Positions 29,200 to 38,773 are shown, counted from the stretch's first letter. The stretch is DNA of 64,000 nt from Magnetococcales bacterium (GCA_011089965.1 JAANAU010000009.1:1-64000), one strand, 5' to 3'. Numbers and translations: made by a program. The notes: generated by a model not told the origin, from the letters alone.

Positions 29200-30213
29200 T
29201 CAACGTCCCGTTTTTTTCTTGATCTCTTCCAGGCGTGGCTTGGCCACTGCGGCTGGCGAGGAGTTGGGATACTCCTTGATCAAACGTTGCAACGTCTTTT
29301 GCGCATTGTCCAGGTCATTGAGATCCTGGAAGGTGTACCCGATCTTGAGCAGGCTGTCCGGCACCTTTGGACTTTCGGGCCATTTGACCAGCACCTGGTT
29401 GAAGGCAGTGAGTGCCTCTGGCAGCTGTCTTTGCACCAGATACAACTCGCCGATCCAGTATTGGGCATTGTCTGCCCGGGCATCCTTGGGATTGGCCTTC
29501 AGGAAATTCTGGAATGCGTTTCTGGCGGCATCGAACTGTTTTTGTTTGAGCAGATGCATGGCCGCGTCATAGGCTTCGCCGGGATTGGTTGGCGTGGCCG
29601 CTGTCGGGGCTGCCGGGGTTGCCGGGGCTGCTGCCGGTGGTTTGACTGCTGCCGTTGTGGTGGCTGCGGCTGCCGGGGTCGTGGCCCCAGGTGCAGGCGT
29701 TGTGGCTGCCGGTGTTGTGGCTGCGGGTGTGGCAGGTAAGCCCGGACGGGGGGTTGTGGCCGGTTGGGCTGCGGCTGCGGTGGTGGCAGCAGAGGTTGCC
29801 GGTGCGCTTTCAATGGTTGGAACCGCTGCTGGAGCAGGTGCGGTTTTGCTTTCCGGCGGTGGGATCAGTTCGATCCGTTCGTTGAGGCGTTTGCCTTCGT
29901 GGCGCACCTCTTCCACCGATCCTTGCAGCGTGCCGAGTTGTCGTTCCATCAGGGCGAGCCGGTTGTTGAGATCGGCCAGCACCGTGCGATGGTTTTGTTC
30001 CGACTGGTCCAGACGGTCGGAGAGTTCTCCGACGCGCTGGGCCCATTCGGGGAGGTTCTTGCGGGATTTGGGATCTGCGGTTTCACCGCTGTCCGGTGGG
30101 GCACCGGTGCCTCCGACACATCCGGTCAGAAGTGCCAGCGCACCGGTGAAGATCCAGGCGCGGGTGCGTTTGCCCACGTCATACCGTTGATCCGAAATCA
30201 CAGGGCTGAACAT
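29200..30213 (-). CDS. cpoB: Tol-Pal system protein CpoB/YbgF
   Basis: A 337-residue exported protein coordinating outer-membrane constriction with peptidoglycan synthesis. An N-terminal hydrophobic segment ends with LLTGC, a possible lipobox. A coiled-coil (about residues 60-110) is followed by a long Ala/Thr/Pro-rich linker (about 125-210) and three TPR-type repeats to the end (YDAAMHLLKQKQFDAARNAF onward). The linker is much longer than in E. coli. A GTG at 30177 would give a more compact signal peptide and may be the real start. Confidence 0.9.
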   Translation of the reverse strand: MFSPVISDQRYDVGKRTRAWIFTGALALLTGCVGGTGAPPDSGETADPKSRKNLPEWAQRVGELSDRLDQSEQNHRTVLADLNNRLALMERQLGTLQGSVEEVRHEGKRLNERIELIPPPESKTAPAPAAVPTIESAPATSAATTAAAAQPATTPRPGLPATPAATTPAATTPAPGATTPAAAATTTAAVKPPAAAPATPAAPTAATPTNPGEAYDAAMHLLKQKQFDAARNAFQNFLKANPKDARADNAQYWIGELYLVQRQLPEALTAFNQVLVKWPESPKVPDSLLKIGYTFQDLNDLDNAQKTLQRLIKEYPNSSPAAVAKPRLEEIKKKTGR

Positions 30214-30267
30214 GATCTCAAGAACCCAAGACTGAATGAGAATAAAGTTGATCCGGTTGACCGCTGG

Positions 30268-30807
30268 TTACGGGACCAGCTCGGCGCGCCGGTTTTTGCC
30301 CCAGGCCGCTTCGTTGTGGCCATTGACCAAAGGACGCTCTTTGCCATAGCTCACGGTTTTGATGCGTGAGGCATCGATCCCCTGGGAGATCAGGTATTGT
30401 TTGGCGGCATCGGCCCGTTTCTGGCCCAAAGCGAGGTTGTATTCCCGGGTGCCGCGCTCATCGCAGTGGCCTTCGACGGTGACGTTGCGTTTGCCGAGCC
30501 AGCGGGCATTCTGGGCCAGGACATCGGCAGCACGGGCATCGATGATGGCGGAGTTGAGGTCAAAGTAGACCCGGTGTTCGAGTTCGCCACCCGCCCCGCC
30601 CCGTCCCGAAGGATCATTGGCACCGCCGCCAGCGCGGTTCAGGTAGGCTGAGGAGCCATCCGAACGGCCCAGGGCGCGTCCGTCTTCTCCGGCACCGGCA
30701 CCGGCCTGTCCGGATTCCGGGGAGTCGCCGGGCACAGTGCCGCAACCGGCCAGCAGGCCCAGTGACAGCAGAGAAACGGCCAACAGATGTGTCGATTTGG
30801 TAAACAT
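30268..30807 (-). CDS. pal: Peptidoglycan-associated lipoprotein Pal
   Basis: A 179-residue outer-membrane lipoprotein of the Tol-Pal complex. The signal peptide ends in the lipobox LLAGC. A Gly-rich spacer is followed by an OmpA-like domain with YFDLNSAIIDARAADVL, VEGHCDERGTREYNLALG and the DAP-binding arginine region QKRADAAKQYL. GAGGA precedes the ATG. tolB lies 173 bp upstream. Confidence 0.96.
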   Translation of the reverse strand: MFTKSTHLLAVSLLSLGLLAGCGTVPGDSPESGQAGAGAGEDGRALGRSDGSSAYLNRAGGGANDPSGRGGAGGELEHRVYFDLNSAIIDARAADVLAQNARWLGKRNVTVEGHCDERGTREYNLALGQKRADAAKQYLISQGIDASRIKTVSYGKERPLVNGHNEAAWGKNRRAELVP

Positions 30808-30980
30808 GGTTATGAAGTCCTCGTTTTTTTTCAGCAGTTTGGGCATGCACCAGAATCTGGCCGCTGCCACGGGGTTGAATCTCAATTTGCGATAATCAGC
30901 CAAGGAAGGTCGGTTTGTAAACGAAAAAAACGTTCTTGACCGAACAATATTCTAAAGCAGCTTTCATGCCATGAAATGCG

Positions 30981-32321
30981 TCAACGGATCAACGGTGACC
31001 ACGAGGGATCCGATGCCTGAATCTCCGGATCCATGGGCACGATCCGTTCGTTCTGACCGGTCAGATCAATGGTGTAGAGCTTGGACTTGCGGCCCTGTCC
31101 TTCGCGGGTGAAGGCGATGACGCGACCATTGGGTGCCCATGCCGGGGATTCGTCCATCCAGGAGCTGGTCAGGGCGCGTTCCTGATTGCCTTGCGGGTTG
31201 ATCACCGATATGCCGAACGAACCGCCTCCCCCTTTGACAAAGGCGATCAGATCCCCGCGGGGAGACCAGGTGGGAGCGGCGTTGTAGTTGCCCTCAAAGG
31301 TGATGCGCGTCTGATTGGAGCCGTCGGCGTTCATGGTGTAGATCTGGGGCGAGCCGCCCCGGTCTGAATTGAAGACAATGCGCCGTCCATCCGGCGACCA
31401 GGAGGGCGAGGTGTCGATGCCCGGATTGTGGGTCAGCCGGCTGAGCGATCCGGCCCGCAGATCCTTGACGTAGATTTCGGCATTGCCATCCATGTTCAGG
31501 GTCATGGCCATGCGTGTCCCGTCCGGCGACCAGGAGGGGGCGCTGTTCAACCCCGGATAGTCCCCTTCCTGATATTTCTTGCCCGTGTACAGATCCCAGC
31601 GATAAATGCGCGGCTCACCCGATACATAGGAGACAAAAAACAGACTCTCCCCGTTGGGTGAAAAACGCGGGGTCAGCACCAGGGAGCGGCCCTCGGTCAG
31701 ATCCTTGCGGTTCAGACCATCCTGATCCATGATCGACAGCCATTTTTTGTCCCCCTTTTCTGCCACGAATACAATGCGCGAGGCAAAATAGCCGCTTTCA
31801 CCCGTCAACCGGGCATAGATCTCGTCGGCAATGCGGTGGGCCACCAGATGCCATTCGGGTTGGGGTGCGGCAAAACGTTGCCCCTGGCCCACCGGGGCGC
31901 CTCTGTAGACATCGTGCAGAAAGAAATCCGCATGCACCTGACCCCCGTTGACCGTGACCGCGCCGGAAACCACCGCCTCCGCCCCATTCTTGCGCCACAA
32001 CTCAAAACGCGGACCCTCTTTCCAGAGAGCTGCCGGATCCTGCAGAAAACCGTTGCGGTCCAGAACCTGAAACAATCCCGACCGTTCCAGATCCGCTGCC
32101 ACCACATCCGCAATCCGGTTGCCCATGGCTGTTGAGGGATTGGTCGAACCGTCCGGGTTGGTGTCCAGAAATTTGGGAATGGCAATGGGGATGGGTTGCT
32201 GACCCCCCTTGGAAATGTCGATCTGCAACCCGGCCCGGGCGTGCCACGGAACCAGGATCAATCCGACGAACAGGGCTGCGCGCAGGGCAATGAACAAGGG
32301 GTGGAACACAGAGGAATTCAT
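30981..32321 (-). CDS. tolB: Tol-Pal system beta-propeller protein TolB
   Basis: A 446-residue periplasmic protein linking Pal and the inner-membrane Tol proteins. A signal peptide ends at HARA, then an alpha/beta domain and a six-bladed propeller with repeated SWSPDG motifs. tolQ, tolR and tolA, which often precede tolB, are absent: the next gene is divergent and unrelated, so they must lie elsewhere. The start is uncertain between ATG 32321 and ATG 32339. Confidence 0.95.
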   Translation of the reverse strand: MNSSVFHPLFIALRAALFVGLILVPWHARAGLQIDISKGGQQPIPIAIPKFLDTNPDGSTNPSTAMGNRIADVVAADLERSGLFQVLDRNGFLQDPAALWKEGPRFELWRKNGAEAVVSGAVTVNGGQVHADFFLHDVYRGAPVGQGQRFAAPQPEWHLVAHRIADEIYARLTGESGYFASRIVFVAEKGDKKWLSIMDQDGLNRKDLTEGRSLVLTPRFSPNGESLFFVSYVSGEPRIYRWDLYTGKKYQEGDYPGLNSAPSWSPDGTRMAMTLNMDGNAEIYVKDLRAGSLSRLTHNPGIDTSPSWSPDGRRIVFNSDRGGSPQIYTMNADGSNQTRITFEGNYNAAPTWSPRGDLIAFVKGGGGSFGISVINPQGNQERALTSSWMDESPAWAPNGRVIAFTREGQGRKSKLYTIDLTGQNERIVPMDPEIQASDPSWSPLIR

Positions 32322-32532
32322 GGGAATGATCCGGTTCATGCAGAGGGTTCGGTTAATGAAAGAGTCAGCATACCATGTTTTGGCCATTGTCCCAACCCCA
32401 TTTGTGTACGGAACTCATTTTGCCTCCGCACCCCGGCGGCACCTGCTGATAGAGATCACAATTTTATGGGAAGTAAAGGACTGGAAAAAAAGAGATCCGC
32501 CCTTAACCAACTCTTAATGCAATTTTTACATG

Positions 32533-32590
32533 TTGCATTTTACAACAGAGCCGGTTATGAGATTATCAGGCAAATCTGATATTCTGATAA
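32533..32590 (+). promoter_or_regulatory. Candidate promoter and operator-like inverted repeat upstream of the SulP gene
   Basis: TTGCAT (32533-32538), a 17-bp spacer and TATGAG (32556-32561) form a moderate promoter. Directly after it lies an inverted repeat, TTATCAG (32563-32569) and CTGATAA (32584-32590), with a third ATCTGAT between them. This is where a repressor could block transcription of the SulP gene starting at 32614. Confidence 0.45.
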
Positions 32591-32613
32591 CCTTATCTTG
32601 CGAGAAGCGATCC

Positions 32614-34761
32614 ATGTCTGCCAAGGGCTTGCTGGTGCGTTTGTTTCCCTTTTTGAGCTGGTTTCCGGTCAACAATCTCACCATGCGGGACGATCTGATC
32701 GCAGGCATCACCGGTGCTTTGGTGCTGGTTCCCAAAGCCATGGCCTATGCGCAGTTGTCCGGATTGCCGGTCTATTTCGGGCTGTATACCGCGTTTGTCC
32801 CGGCCTTTCTGGGGGCGCTCTGGGGTTCAAGCCGCCAATTGGCCACAGGGCCTGTGGCTGTGGTCTCCTTGATGACTGCGGCTGCCGTCACACCTCTGGC
32901 CGTGCCCATGACCGAAGAGTACATCGGACTGGCGTTGTTGTTGACCCTTCTGGTGGGGGTGATCCAGTTTCTGTTGGGGGTGTTGCGACTGGGCACCATT
33001 GTCAATTTCGTCTCCCATCCGGTGATTCTGGGCTTCATGAATGCTGCTGCCATCATCATCGGCCTGTCCCAGTTCGACATGCTGCTCGGCATACCCAAGG
33101 GGCGCAGCGGGTCGTTTCTCAAGGACATCTGGGAGATGTTCACCTATCTGCCCCAGACCCATCTCCCCACCCTGCTGATGTCGCTTTTGGCATTGGTGTT
33201 GATGCTGGCATTCAAGAAGATCCCCAAACTGGCCAAGCCCAGTGTGTTGATTGTGGTGGCGATCACCGCCATCATCAGTCAGGTGGCCGGTTATGCCAAC
33301 AAAGGCGAGGCCATGCCGGATCAGATCATGACCCGCGCGGCGCACGATCTGGTGAGCGGCTATATTGCCAATGACGAGATGATCAACGACATGATGGTCA
33401 AATCGACCACCTTGTCCATGCAGATGAGGGCGGCCAGCAAGGAGAACGATGCCCGCACCGTGGCCCATCTCACCCATGAGATCAATCTCTTGGAACTGGA
33501 CATGCGCGGCATCAAAAAACAGGCCAATGGCCAGATGGCCCAGATCAACCGGCTCGCATTGCACCGTGCCAGAACGGTCGGAACGGCCAAATCCGCACTT
33601 TATGCCGCCGGGGAGGTTCCGGCAGGTGTGGAGACCGATGGTTACCTCTGGCGGGTCAAAAAGATTGACAAGGGCAAAGTGTATTTGAGCAGTGGTGGTG
33701 ATGTGGTCGGCACCATTCCTGCCGGTTTGCCTGCCTTCCGCATGCCTGAAATCAGTTGGGACGGGGTCATGTCCCTGATTTCCGCCGCCCTTGTGATCGC
33801 TCTGGTCGCCTTCATGGAGTCGATCTCCATGGCCAAGGCCATGGCCACCAAATCCAAGCAGCGCATCGATCCGAATCAGGAGTTGATCGGCCAGGGGGTG
33901 GCCAATATCGGTGGGGCATTCTTCCAGTCCTATCCGGCCTGCGGCTCCTTCACCGGTTCGGCCATCAATCTCCAGGCCGGGGCCAAGACCGGTTTTGCCA
34001 TGGTATTCAATGGCATTTTCGTGGCTGCCACCCTGCTGGTGCTCACCCCGTATCTGTATTATCTCCCCAAGGCCGTGCTGGCGGTCATCATTTTGTTTGC
34101 CGTGGTCAGCCTGATCACCCCGGCTGCCATCAAACATACCTGGCAGGCCAGCCACATGGATGGCGTGGTGGTCGGGATCACCTTCGTGGTGACACTCCTG
34201 GCTGCCCCGCACCTTGACAAGGGGATCATCGTCGGCGCCGGACTGGCGCTGTTTCTGTTCCTGTTTCACACCATGCGGCCCCGGGTGGCCATTCTCGGAC
34301 GGTTTGCCGACGGTTCGCTCCGGGATGTGGTGGTCAACAATCTCCCCACCTCGGATGTGGTCACCGTGATCCGGTTTGATGGTCGTCTCTATTTTGCCAA
34401 TGTCGCCTACTTTGAAGAGGCCGTACTGGAGGCCATCAACAAAAGACCGAATGTGCCGAATCTGTTGATCGTTGGCAATGGCATCAATGCCATCGACTCC
34501 TCGGGTGAAGAGGTGATTCACCATGTGGTCGAACGGCTTCAGGAGCACAAGATCCGTGTGGTCTTCTCGGGTCTCAAGAAGCAGGTGTTGGATGTGATGC
34601 GTGCCACCGGTCTGTTGGACAAGATTGGTGCCGATAATCTGTATCCGACCTCCGAAAGTGCCCTGGAGGCCATTTATGCCCGCTGCAATCAGATCCCGGA
34701 CAATGATCCGTTGCGTCCGTCCGGTCGCGGAGATGTGTATCATAATGGTGATGAACACTGA
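32614..34761 (+). CDS. SulP-family anion transporter with STAS domain and large loop insertion
   Basis: A 715-residue membrane transporter of the SulP/SLC26 family (sulfate, bicarbonate or other anions). Typical segments are DLIAGITGALVLVPKAMAYA, GSSRQLATGPVAVVSL, NFVSHPVILGFMNAAAI, FMESISMAKAMATK and AVIILFAVVSLI. A C-terminal STAS domain (about 570-690) ends the protein. Unusual is a stretch of about 140 residues (about 235-378) between two membrane segments, where most SulP proteins have 20-50. It is helical, then beta-rich (DGYLWRVKKIDKGKVYLSSG), and should lie outside the membrane. The nearby dab genes make bicarbonate a reasonable guess (BicA-like), but sulfate is equally possible. Confidence 0.9.
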   Translation: MSAKGLLVRLFPFLSWFPVNNLTMRDDLIAGITGALVLVPKAMAYAQLSGLPVYFGLYTAFVPAFLGALWGSSRQLATGPVAVVSLMTAAAVTPLAVPMTEEYIGLALLLTLLVGVIQFLLGVLRLGTIVNFVSHPVILGFMNAAAIIIGLSQFDMLLGIPKGRSGSFLKDIWEMFTYLPQTHLPTLLMSLLALVLMLAFKKIPKLAKPSVLIVVAITAIISQVAGYANKGEAMPDQIMTRAAHDLVSGYIANDEMINDMMVKSTTLSMQMRAASKENDARTVAHLTHEINLLELDMRGIKKQANGQMAQINRLALHRARTVGTAKSALYAAGEVPAGVETDGYLWRVKKIDKGKVYLSSGGDVVGTIPAGLPAFRMPEISWDGVMSLISAALVIALVAFMESISMAKAMATKSKQRIDPNQELIGQGVANIGGAFFQSYPACGSFTGSAINLQAGAKTGFAMVFNGIFVAATLLVLTPYLYYLPKAVLAVIILFAVVSLITPAAIKHTWQASHMDGVVVGITFVVTLLAAPHLDKGIIVGAGLALFLFLFHTMRPRVAILGRFADGSLRDVVVNNLPTSDVVTVIRFDGRLYFANVAYFEEAVLEAINKRPNVPNLLIVGNGINAIDSSGEEVIHHVVERLQEHKIRVVFSGLKKQVLDVMRATGLLDKIGADNLYPTSESALEAIYARCNQIPDNDPLRPSGRGDVYHNGDEH

Positions 34762-34762
34762 A

Positions 34763-35124
34763 GAGGCTTACAGGTATCCAATGATTGAAAAAAAAGAGGG
34801 GGTCTGGGGGATTCATCCCCCAGGGTTTGTATTTTTATAATTTAAGTTTAAAGAATCATTAAACCCCCATTTCGGGATGCGTGGTTTATGTCAAGGGGGT
34901 CCAGGGGCCAATGGCCCTTGGTGGGGTTTGGGGCAACGCCCCAACAAAACAAATTCCACATTCCAAAATGGTTTTGGTTTAAAAGATTAAAAGATTGAAA
35001 GTCCCAGGGGTTTCACCCCTGGACCCCACCAGGGGGGTAACCCCCCTGGACCCCACCAGGGGGGTAACCCCCCTGGACCCCTGATCATGGATTCTCTCGG
35101 TTGAAGGTGAGAATCAACAGCCTC
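34763..35124. mobile_element. Extended palindromic element (copy 7)
   Basis: About 360 bp beginning at the SulP stop. The left side has GAGGCTTACAGGTATCCAATGA, a shortened form of the element's left end, then A-run, core palindrome and an AT-rich part. The middle adds other G/C-rich palindromes (GGGGCAACGCCCC) and octamer units. The right side has the 27-bp block CCACCAGGGGGGTAACC... in two tandem copies, and ends GAATCAACAGCCTC (35111-35124). Ends are imperfect and no target duplication is seen, so this is probably a rearranged copy. No gene lies in 34762-35175. Confidence 0.7.
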
Positions 35125-35175
35125 TGATCCCCTGTTTGCGATCCGGGAAGTCGTTGATCCCGGATGGCCCGTCGG

Positions 35176-36618
35176 CTATGCAACGTCTCCACCCCGGGGA
35201 TCGGAATGGCCCAAACCATGAATGGCTTCCATCTGACCCCGATAAAGCTGTACCAGCCGCTCCTGGTTGGAGGCGTCCTGGCTGCCGGATTGAAGCACAT
35301 CCAGTTTGGCCAGGGTTGCAGGCAGGATGCGCATGGTTTCCGGATGTTCGGCAAACAGCGTCGCCAGTCCGACCCGGGTCAGTTCGTAGGCCAGAACATT
35401 GGTCTCTGCCACAACGGTTGCCGGATGGGGTTGACCGAGAAACAGTGCCCCCCGGCCAAAAGCTTCGGTGGCGATGAACCGTTCGTCCACGAAACCATTG
35501 CCATCCCGGGTGAGACGCTGTCGTTTGACCATCCCTTCGCCGATGAGAAACAGAGAGTGGCGACGCTCTCCGGCCTGCACGATGGATCCCTTGGCCCGAT
35601 AGTTCCGCGTGATCAACAGATCGGTGATGCGCTGACAGACTGCCTCCGGCAGTTCGTAGAAGAGACGACATTGCTTGACCAGGTTGAGACGGTCCAGGGA
35701 GCGATCCGCAATGCGCACGCGACTTTGGCTGTGCAACACCTCGGATTTGGCGTAGGAGACGTGAATCCCGGCATCCCGCAGGCGTTGCAGGATGCTCTTG
35801 ATGATCGCATGATCGGCTTTGGCCCCGTCGAGATAATCGGTGATGGTGTAGGCAATGGCATAAAGGACACCATCGCGATCCATCCGTTTGGCCAGAACCG
35901 ACGGGGGGGCGTCGAACTTGACCCCTTCGGCGGACAGGGTGGCAGCCAACAGAATGCGCTCGGCGCTTTCCACCGAGGTGTCGTAGTCGATCAGGATCTC
36001 CAGTCCGCGCTTGGCTGCGGGCGTTGGTTGATTCTCATTGCAGATCACCGCATTGGAAAGCATCAGGTTGGGGATCTGGATCAGTTCCTGTGCCCAGGTC
36101 TTCAGGGTGGTGGTGCGCCAGCCGATCTTGACCACCGTGCCCGTGAATTTGTCGTTGATCTTGACCTTGTCACCGATCTTGAATGTCTGTTCGGTATTGA
36201 TCAGAACACCGGTAAAGGCGGCCACGATCACATCGCGCAGCGCAATGCCGAGGATCATCATGCTCATGCCACCGGTGGCCACCAGAGTGGTCATGTCCTT
36301 GTTGAACACCGAGGACATGATCATCCCCACACCCACGATGATCACCAGTACCCCGGTGATATCTCCGATCAGCGTGGGGATGGGACGTCCGGTGCGCCGT
36401 TCCAGCACGCCGTGAATCAGGTTGATCTTGATGAAGCGTGCGGTCAGCAGCGTCAGCAGCAGATAGAGCGCAGCCAGCTCGAACTGTCCCCAGACCGGCA
36501 TGGCAATGCCGGTGGCAAACGCGAGAGGACGGTTCACCAACTCCCCGAGCGCCAATACACACACGAGAAAGAAAATTCCCAGGACAAGCCTGCCATAATT
36601 TTTCCAGAGATCTTGCAT
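35176..36618 (-). CDS. MscS-family channel with C-terminal cyclic-nucleotide-binding domain
   Basis: A 480-residue inner-membrane channel. About four helices precede the MscS pore-beta core (GIALRDVIVAAFTGVLI, then GDKVKINDKFTGTVVKIGWRTT and IPNLMLSNAVI). The C-terminal third (about 330-450) is a CNBD fold (KGSIVQAGERRHSLFLIGEGMV, FGRGALFLGQPHPATVVAETN). Such bCNG proteins are usually gated by ligand and not by tension, although Arg and Glu in the binding cassette do not match the cAMP consensus well. It follows the sensor gene at 36632 by 13 bp, so the two are probably in one operon. Confidence 0.88.
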   Translation of the reverse strand: MQDLWKNYGRLVLGIFFLVCVLALGELVNRPLAFATGIAMPVWGQFELAALYLLLTLLTARFIKINLIHGVLERRTGRPIPTLIGDITGVLVIIVGVGMIMSSVFNKDMTTLVATGGMSMMILGIALRDVIVAAFTGVLINTEQTFKIGDKVKINDKFTGTVVKIGWRTTTLKTWAQELIQIPNLMLSNAVICNENQPTPAAKRGLEILIDYDTSVESAERILLAATLSAEGVKFDAPPSVLAKRMDRDGVLYAIAYTITDYLDGAKADHAIIKSILQRLRDAGIHVSYAKSEVLHSQSRVRIADRSLDRLNLVKQCRLFYELPEAVCQRITDLLITRNYRAKGSIVQAGERRHSLFLIGEGMVKRQRLTRDGNGFVDERFIATEAFGRGALFLGQPHPATVVAETNVLAYELTRVGLATLFAEHPETMRILPATLAKLDVLQSGSQDASNQERLVQLYRGQMEAIHGLGHSDPRGGDVA

Positions 36619-36631
36619 GGCAATCGATTCC

Positions 36632-38491
36632 TCAGGAGGCTGTGGTCATGCGGATAACGAACCCGTCCGGGCCTTGGTCATCCCTGGACAGTTTGAGCGT
36701 GCCTCCAAGGAATTCGAGGATGGCCCGCGCCAGGGCCACATGGATCAGCGCCCCTTTGGCCTGGAATTCCACCGGAGGAGCGGCCTGCCGGGAAAGGAAC
36801 TGTTGCGCCTCGTCCATCATGGCCTCGGTGAGAAGCGTCAGGCTGCGATATCCGGATCCGGTCAGGGTGATCTCCAGCGATCCCTGCTCATGGGCGGATG
36901 CGGCGATACGGATGGTTCCCTGACCACCCGACTGGGTGGCGAAATCCAGCAGTTCGGTAAGTGCCTGGCCCAGCAGTTCCTGATCTCCACGTACGCCCGG
37001 AAGCGCATCGGGCAGGGTGCCTTCGATGGAAAGCGATTGAAGAGCGTGGCGCGTGGCGCGGTTCTCCTTCATGGCCTGCCGGATGGCCTTGACCGGATCG
37101 ACCTGGGTCAGAGGCCGTTTCACCAGTTGATGACGGAATTGGGCCAGCTGTTCATGGTCACCCACCAGTTGGCTCAACCGGATGGCCTCGGCAGTGGCGA
37201 AATCGATCCGCTCCCGAATGGCCTGCTGGTGTTCCGGACCTGCGGTTTCCCGGGGGGGCAAAGCGTCACGCAGCAGAATCTGTACGGCCTGAAGATGGCC
37301 GGCAATGGCCAGACTGGGTTCCTGGACAGCATGGATCAGTGTGCCGAAAAAGGTGCGCTTGACCGTATCGACCATGGCGAGTTTGGCGTTGGCTGCCGCC
37401 AGTTGTGCGGTTTTGGCCTCGATTTCCTGGCGTGAACCGAACAGGGCGTTGTGCAGGGAGTGTTGCAGGGCACGGAATTTCTGGTTGCCGATGATGCCAA
37501 GGAGCAGGAGTGCCACAAACAGAACTGCCCCCTTGATCGCGGCGGTCATGAGAATGTTCCGGGTCTCATCGTACAGATCGGCCACTGTCGTCACCACCAC
37601 GGTGGGCACGCCCGAGAAATTGGACAGTTGGAAACTGCGGACCAGCACCGGGCGGGAGCCGTTGCGGAGCAGTTCGGCTTCCGTCTTGCGGGGATTGAAG
37701 GAGAGTTGATGGATGATCTCCTTTACCGACTCTTTAGAATAAGAGAAGTAGCGATCCGACTGCACGATCTTGTCGTTTTCGGCATCCAGGGGGCGTTCGG
37801 CCTTTTCGGCCACGGCGTTGTCCAGGCCTATGGCAAACTCGACGCTGTTGGCCTTGGCCGCCTGGCGCAGCAGGCCATCGATGCCATCCCCCATCTCGGC
37901 AGCACCGATCACCTTGCGATTGGCATCGAACAGAGGGACCACGGCGCGCAGGGCGATGCTGCCGCCGCGTCCGGTCTCCATGCCCGATACCTCGATTCCC
38001 TTTTCCGTGGCAGCCACGAGGGTCTTGCGGAAAGCGGAGTTGTCGTTGCCGTAGGTGTTGACATCGTTGGCGCGCAAAAAGCCTTTGGCCGGAGGTGTGA
38101 AGAAATTCAACTGGTCGATGGCGAAATGCTTGTGCAACACGTTGGTGAAGAAGGGGACGATCCGTTCCAGCAGTGCGGGACGATCCCCCCGGGCAAACAT
38201 CTCCACCACTTCACGATCATGGGTCAGAACGTTGATTCCCAGACGCAAGGCCTCAAGACGGGTCTGGGCATTGTCTCGATAGTTTTTCTCGAACCGTTCC
38301 GAATTCTTTCGGAGGTTCGAGGTCAGAAGATCCATCTCCGAGGTGTAGGTGTTGATGCCATAGAAGCCGGCCACGAGGCTGGCCAGGATCAGAATGCCCG
38401 CCATGGCCAGCCAGGAGGTGCCGCTGCTCGGTTTCATGTCTTGGGAAGAAGGGTTGCCTGGTTGTTTTGAAGTCTGGTGTGGGGCGGTCAT
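36632..38491 (-). CDS. dCache-type membrane sensor with degenerate histidine-kinase domain
   Basis: A 619-residue membrane sensor. A helix near residues 28-45, a periplasmic double-Cache-like domain (QLNFFTPPAKGFLRANDVN, GGSIALRAVVPLFDANRKVIG) and a second helix near 320-340 lead to a coiled-coil. The following region looks like a worn HisKA box: GTLIHAVQEPSLAIAG keeps the His and the Pro but loses the Glu. The ATPase region lacks the N-box Asn and the DxGxG box. It is probably an inactive kinase that signals by binding. Coupling to the MscS/CNBD gene downstream suggests it controls that channel (inference). Confidence 0.8.
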   Translation of the reverse strand: MTAPHQTSKQPGNPSSQDMKPSSGTSWLAMAGILILASLVAGFYGINTYTSEMDLLTSNLRKNSERFEKNYRDNAQTRLEALRLGINVLTHDREVVEMFARGDRPALLERIVPFFTNVLHKHFAIDQLNFFTPPAKGFLRANDVNTYGNDNSAFRKTLVAATEKGIEVSGMETGRGGSIALRAVVPLFDANRKVIGAAEMGDGIDGLLRQAAKANSVEFAIGLDNAVAEKAERPLDAENDKIVQSDRYFSYSKESVKEIIHQLSFNPRKTEAELLRNGSRPVLVRSFQLSNFSGVPTVVVTTVADLYDETRNILMTAAIKGAVLFVALLLLGIIGNQKFRALQHSLHNALFGSRQEIEAKTAQLAAANAKLAMVDTVKRTFFGTLIHAVQEPSLAIAGHLQAVQILLRDALPPRETAGPEHQQAIRERIDFATAEAIRLSQLVGDHEQLAQFRHQLVKRPLTQVDPVKAIRQAMKENRATRHALQSLSIEGTLPDALPGVRGDQELLGQALTELLDFATQSGGQGTIRIAASAHEQGSLEITLTGSGYRSLTLLTEAMMDEAQQFLSRQAAPPVEFQAKGALIHVALARAILEFLGGTLKLSRDDQGPDGFVIRMTTAS

Positions 38492-38675
38492 GCGGTTGTG
38501 CTCCAATCGTGTTGCAAAATGGATAGCCGATGTGTTGTGCAGGGGAATGGTCCCTGCATTCCAATATAACAATTCACAGAAATTTAGGAAAGCGCTGCTG
38601 TGGTTGATCGATTGCCACGTCGGATCCGGGTGTTTTTCTCGGGTCTCAAGAAACGGAGGAGTGTGCCAACCACTG

Positions 38676-38704
38676 TTGACAATCCTGCATGATCCATTCA
38701 TAAC
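38676..38704 (+). promoter_or_regulatory. Candidate sigma-70 promoter of the dab cluster
   Basis: A perfect -35 TTGACA (38676-38681), a 17-bp spacer and CATAAC (38699-38704, four of six). It lies 70 bp before the first antiporter-like gene, in the 282-bp gap between divergent units. Confidence 0.55.
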
Positions 38705-38718
38705 CTCAACCCGATAAG

Positions 38719-38738
38719 ATCAACCGCACCGGGTTGAT
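38719..38738 (+). promoter_or_regulatory. Operator-like inverted repeat in the dab leader
   Basis: ATCAACC (38719-38725) and GGTTGAT (38732-38738) form a perfect 7-bp inverted repeat with a 6-bp spacer. It begins 14 bp after the -10 box, thus near the expected transcription start. This is a plausible binding site for a regulator of the carbon-uptake genes; which regulator is unknown. Confidence 0.4.
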
Positions 38739-38773
38739 TGACTGTTTTTGGTCGCGGACCTGGATCTGCCCGC

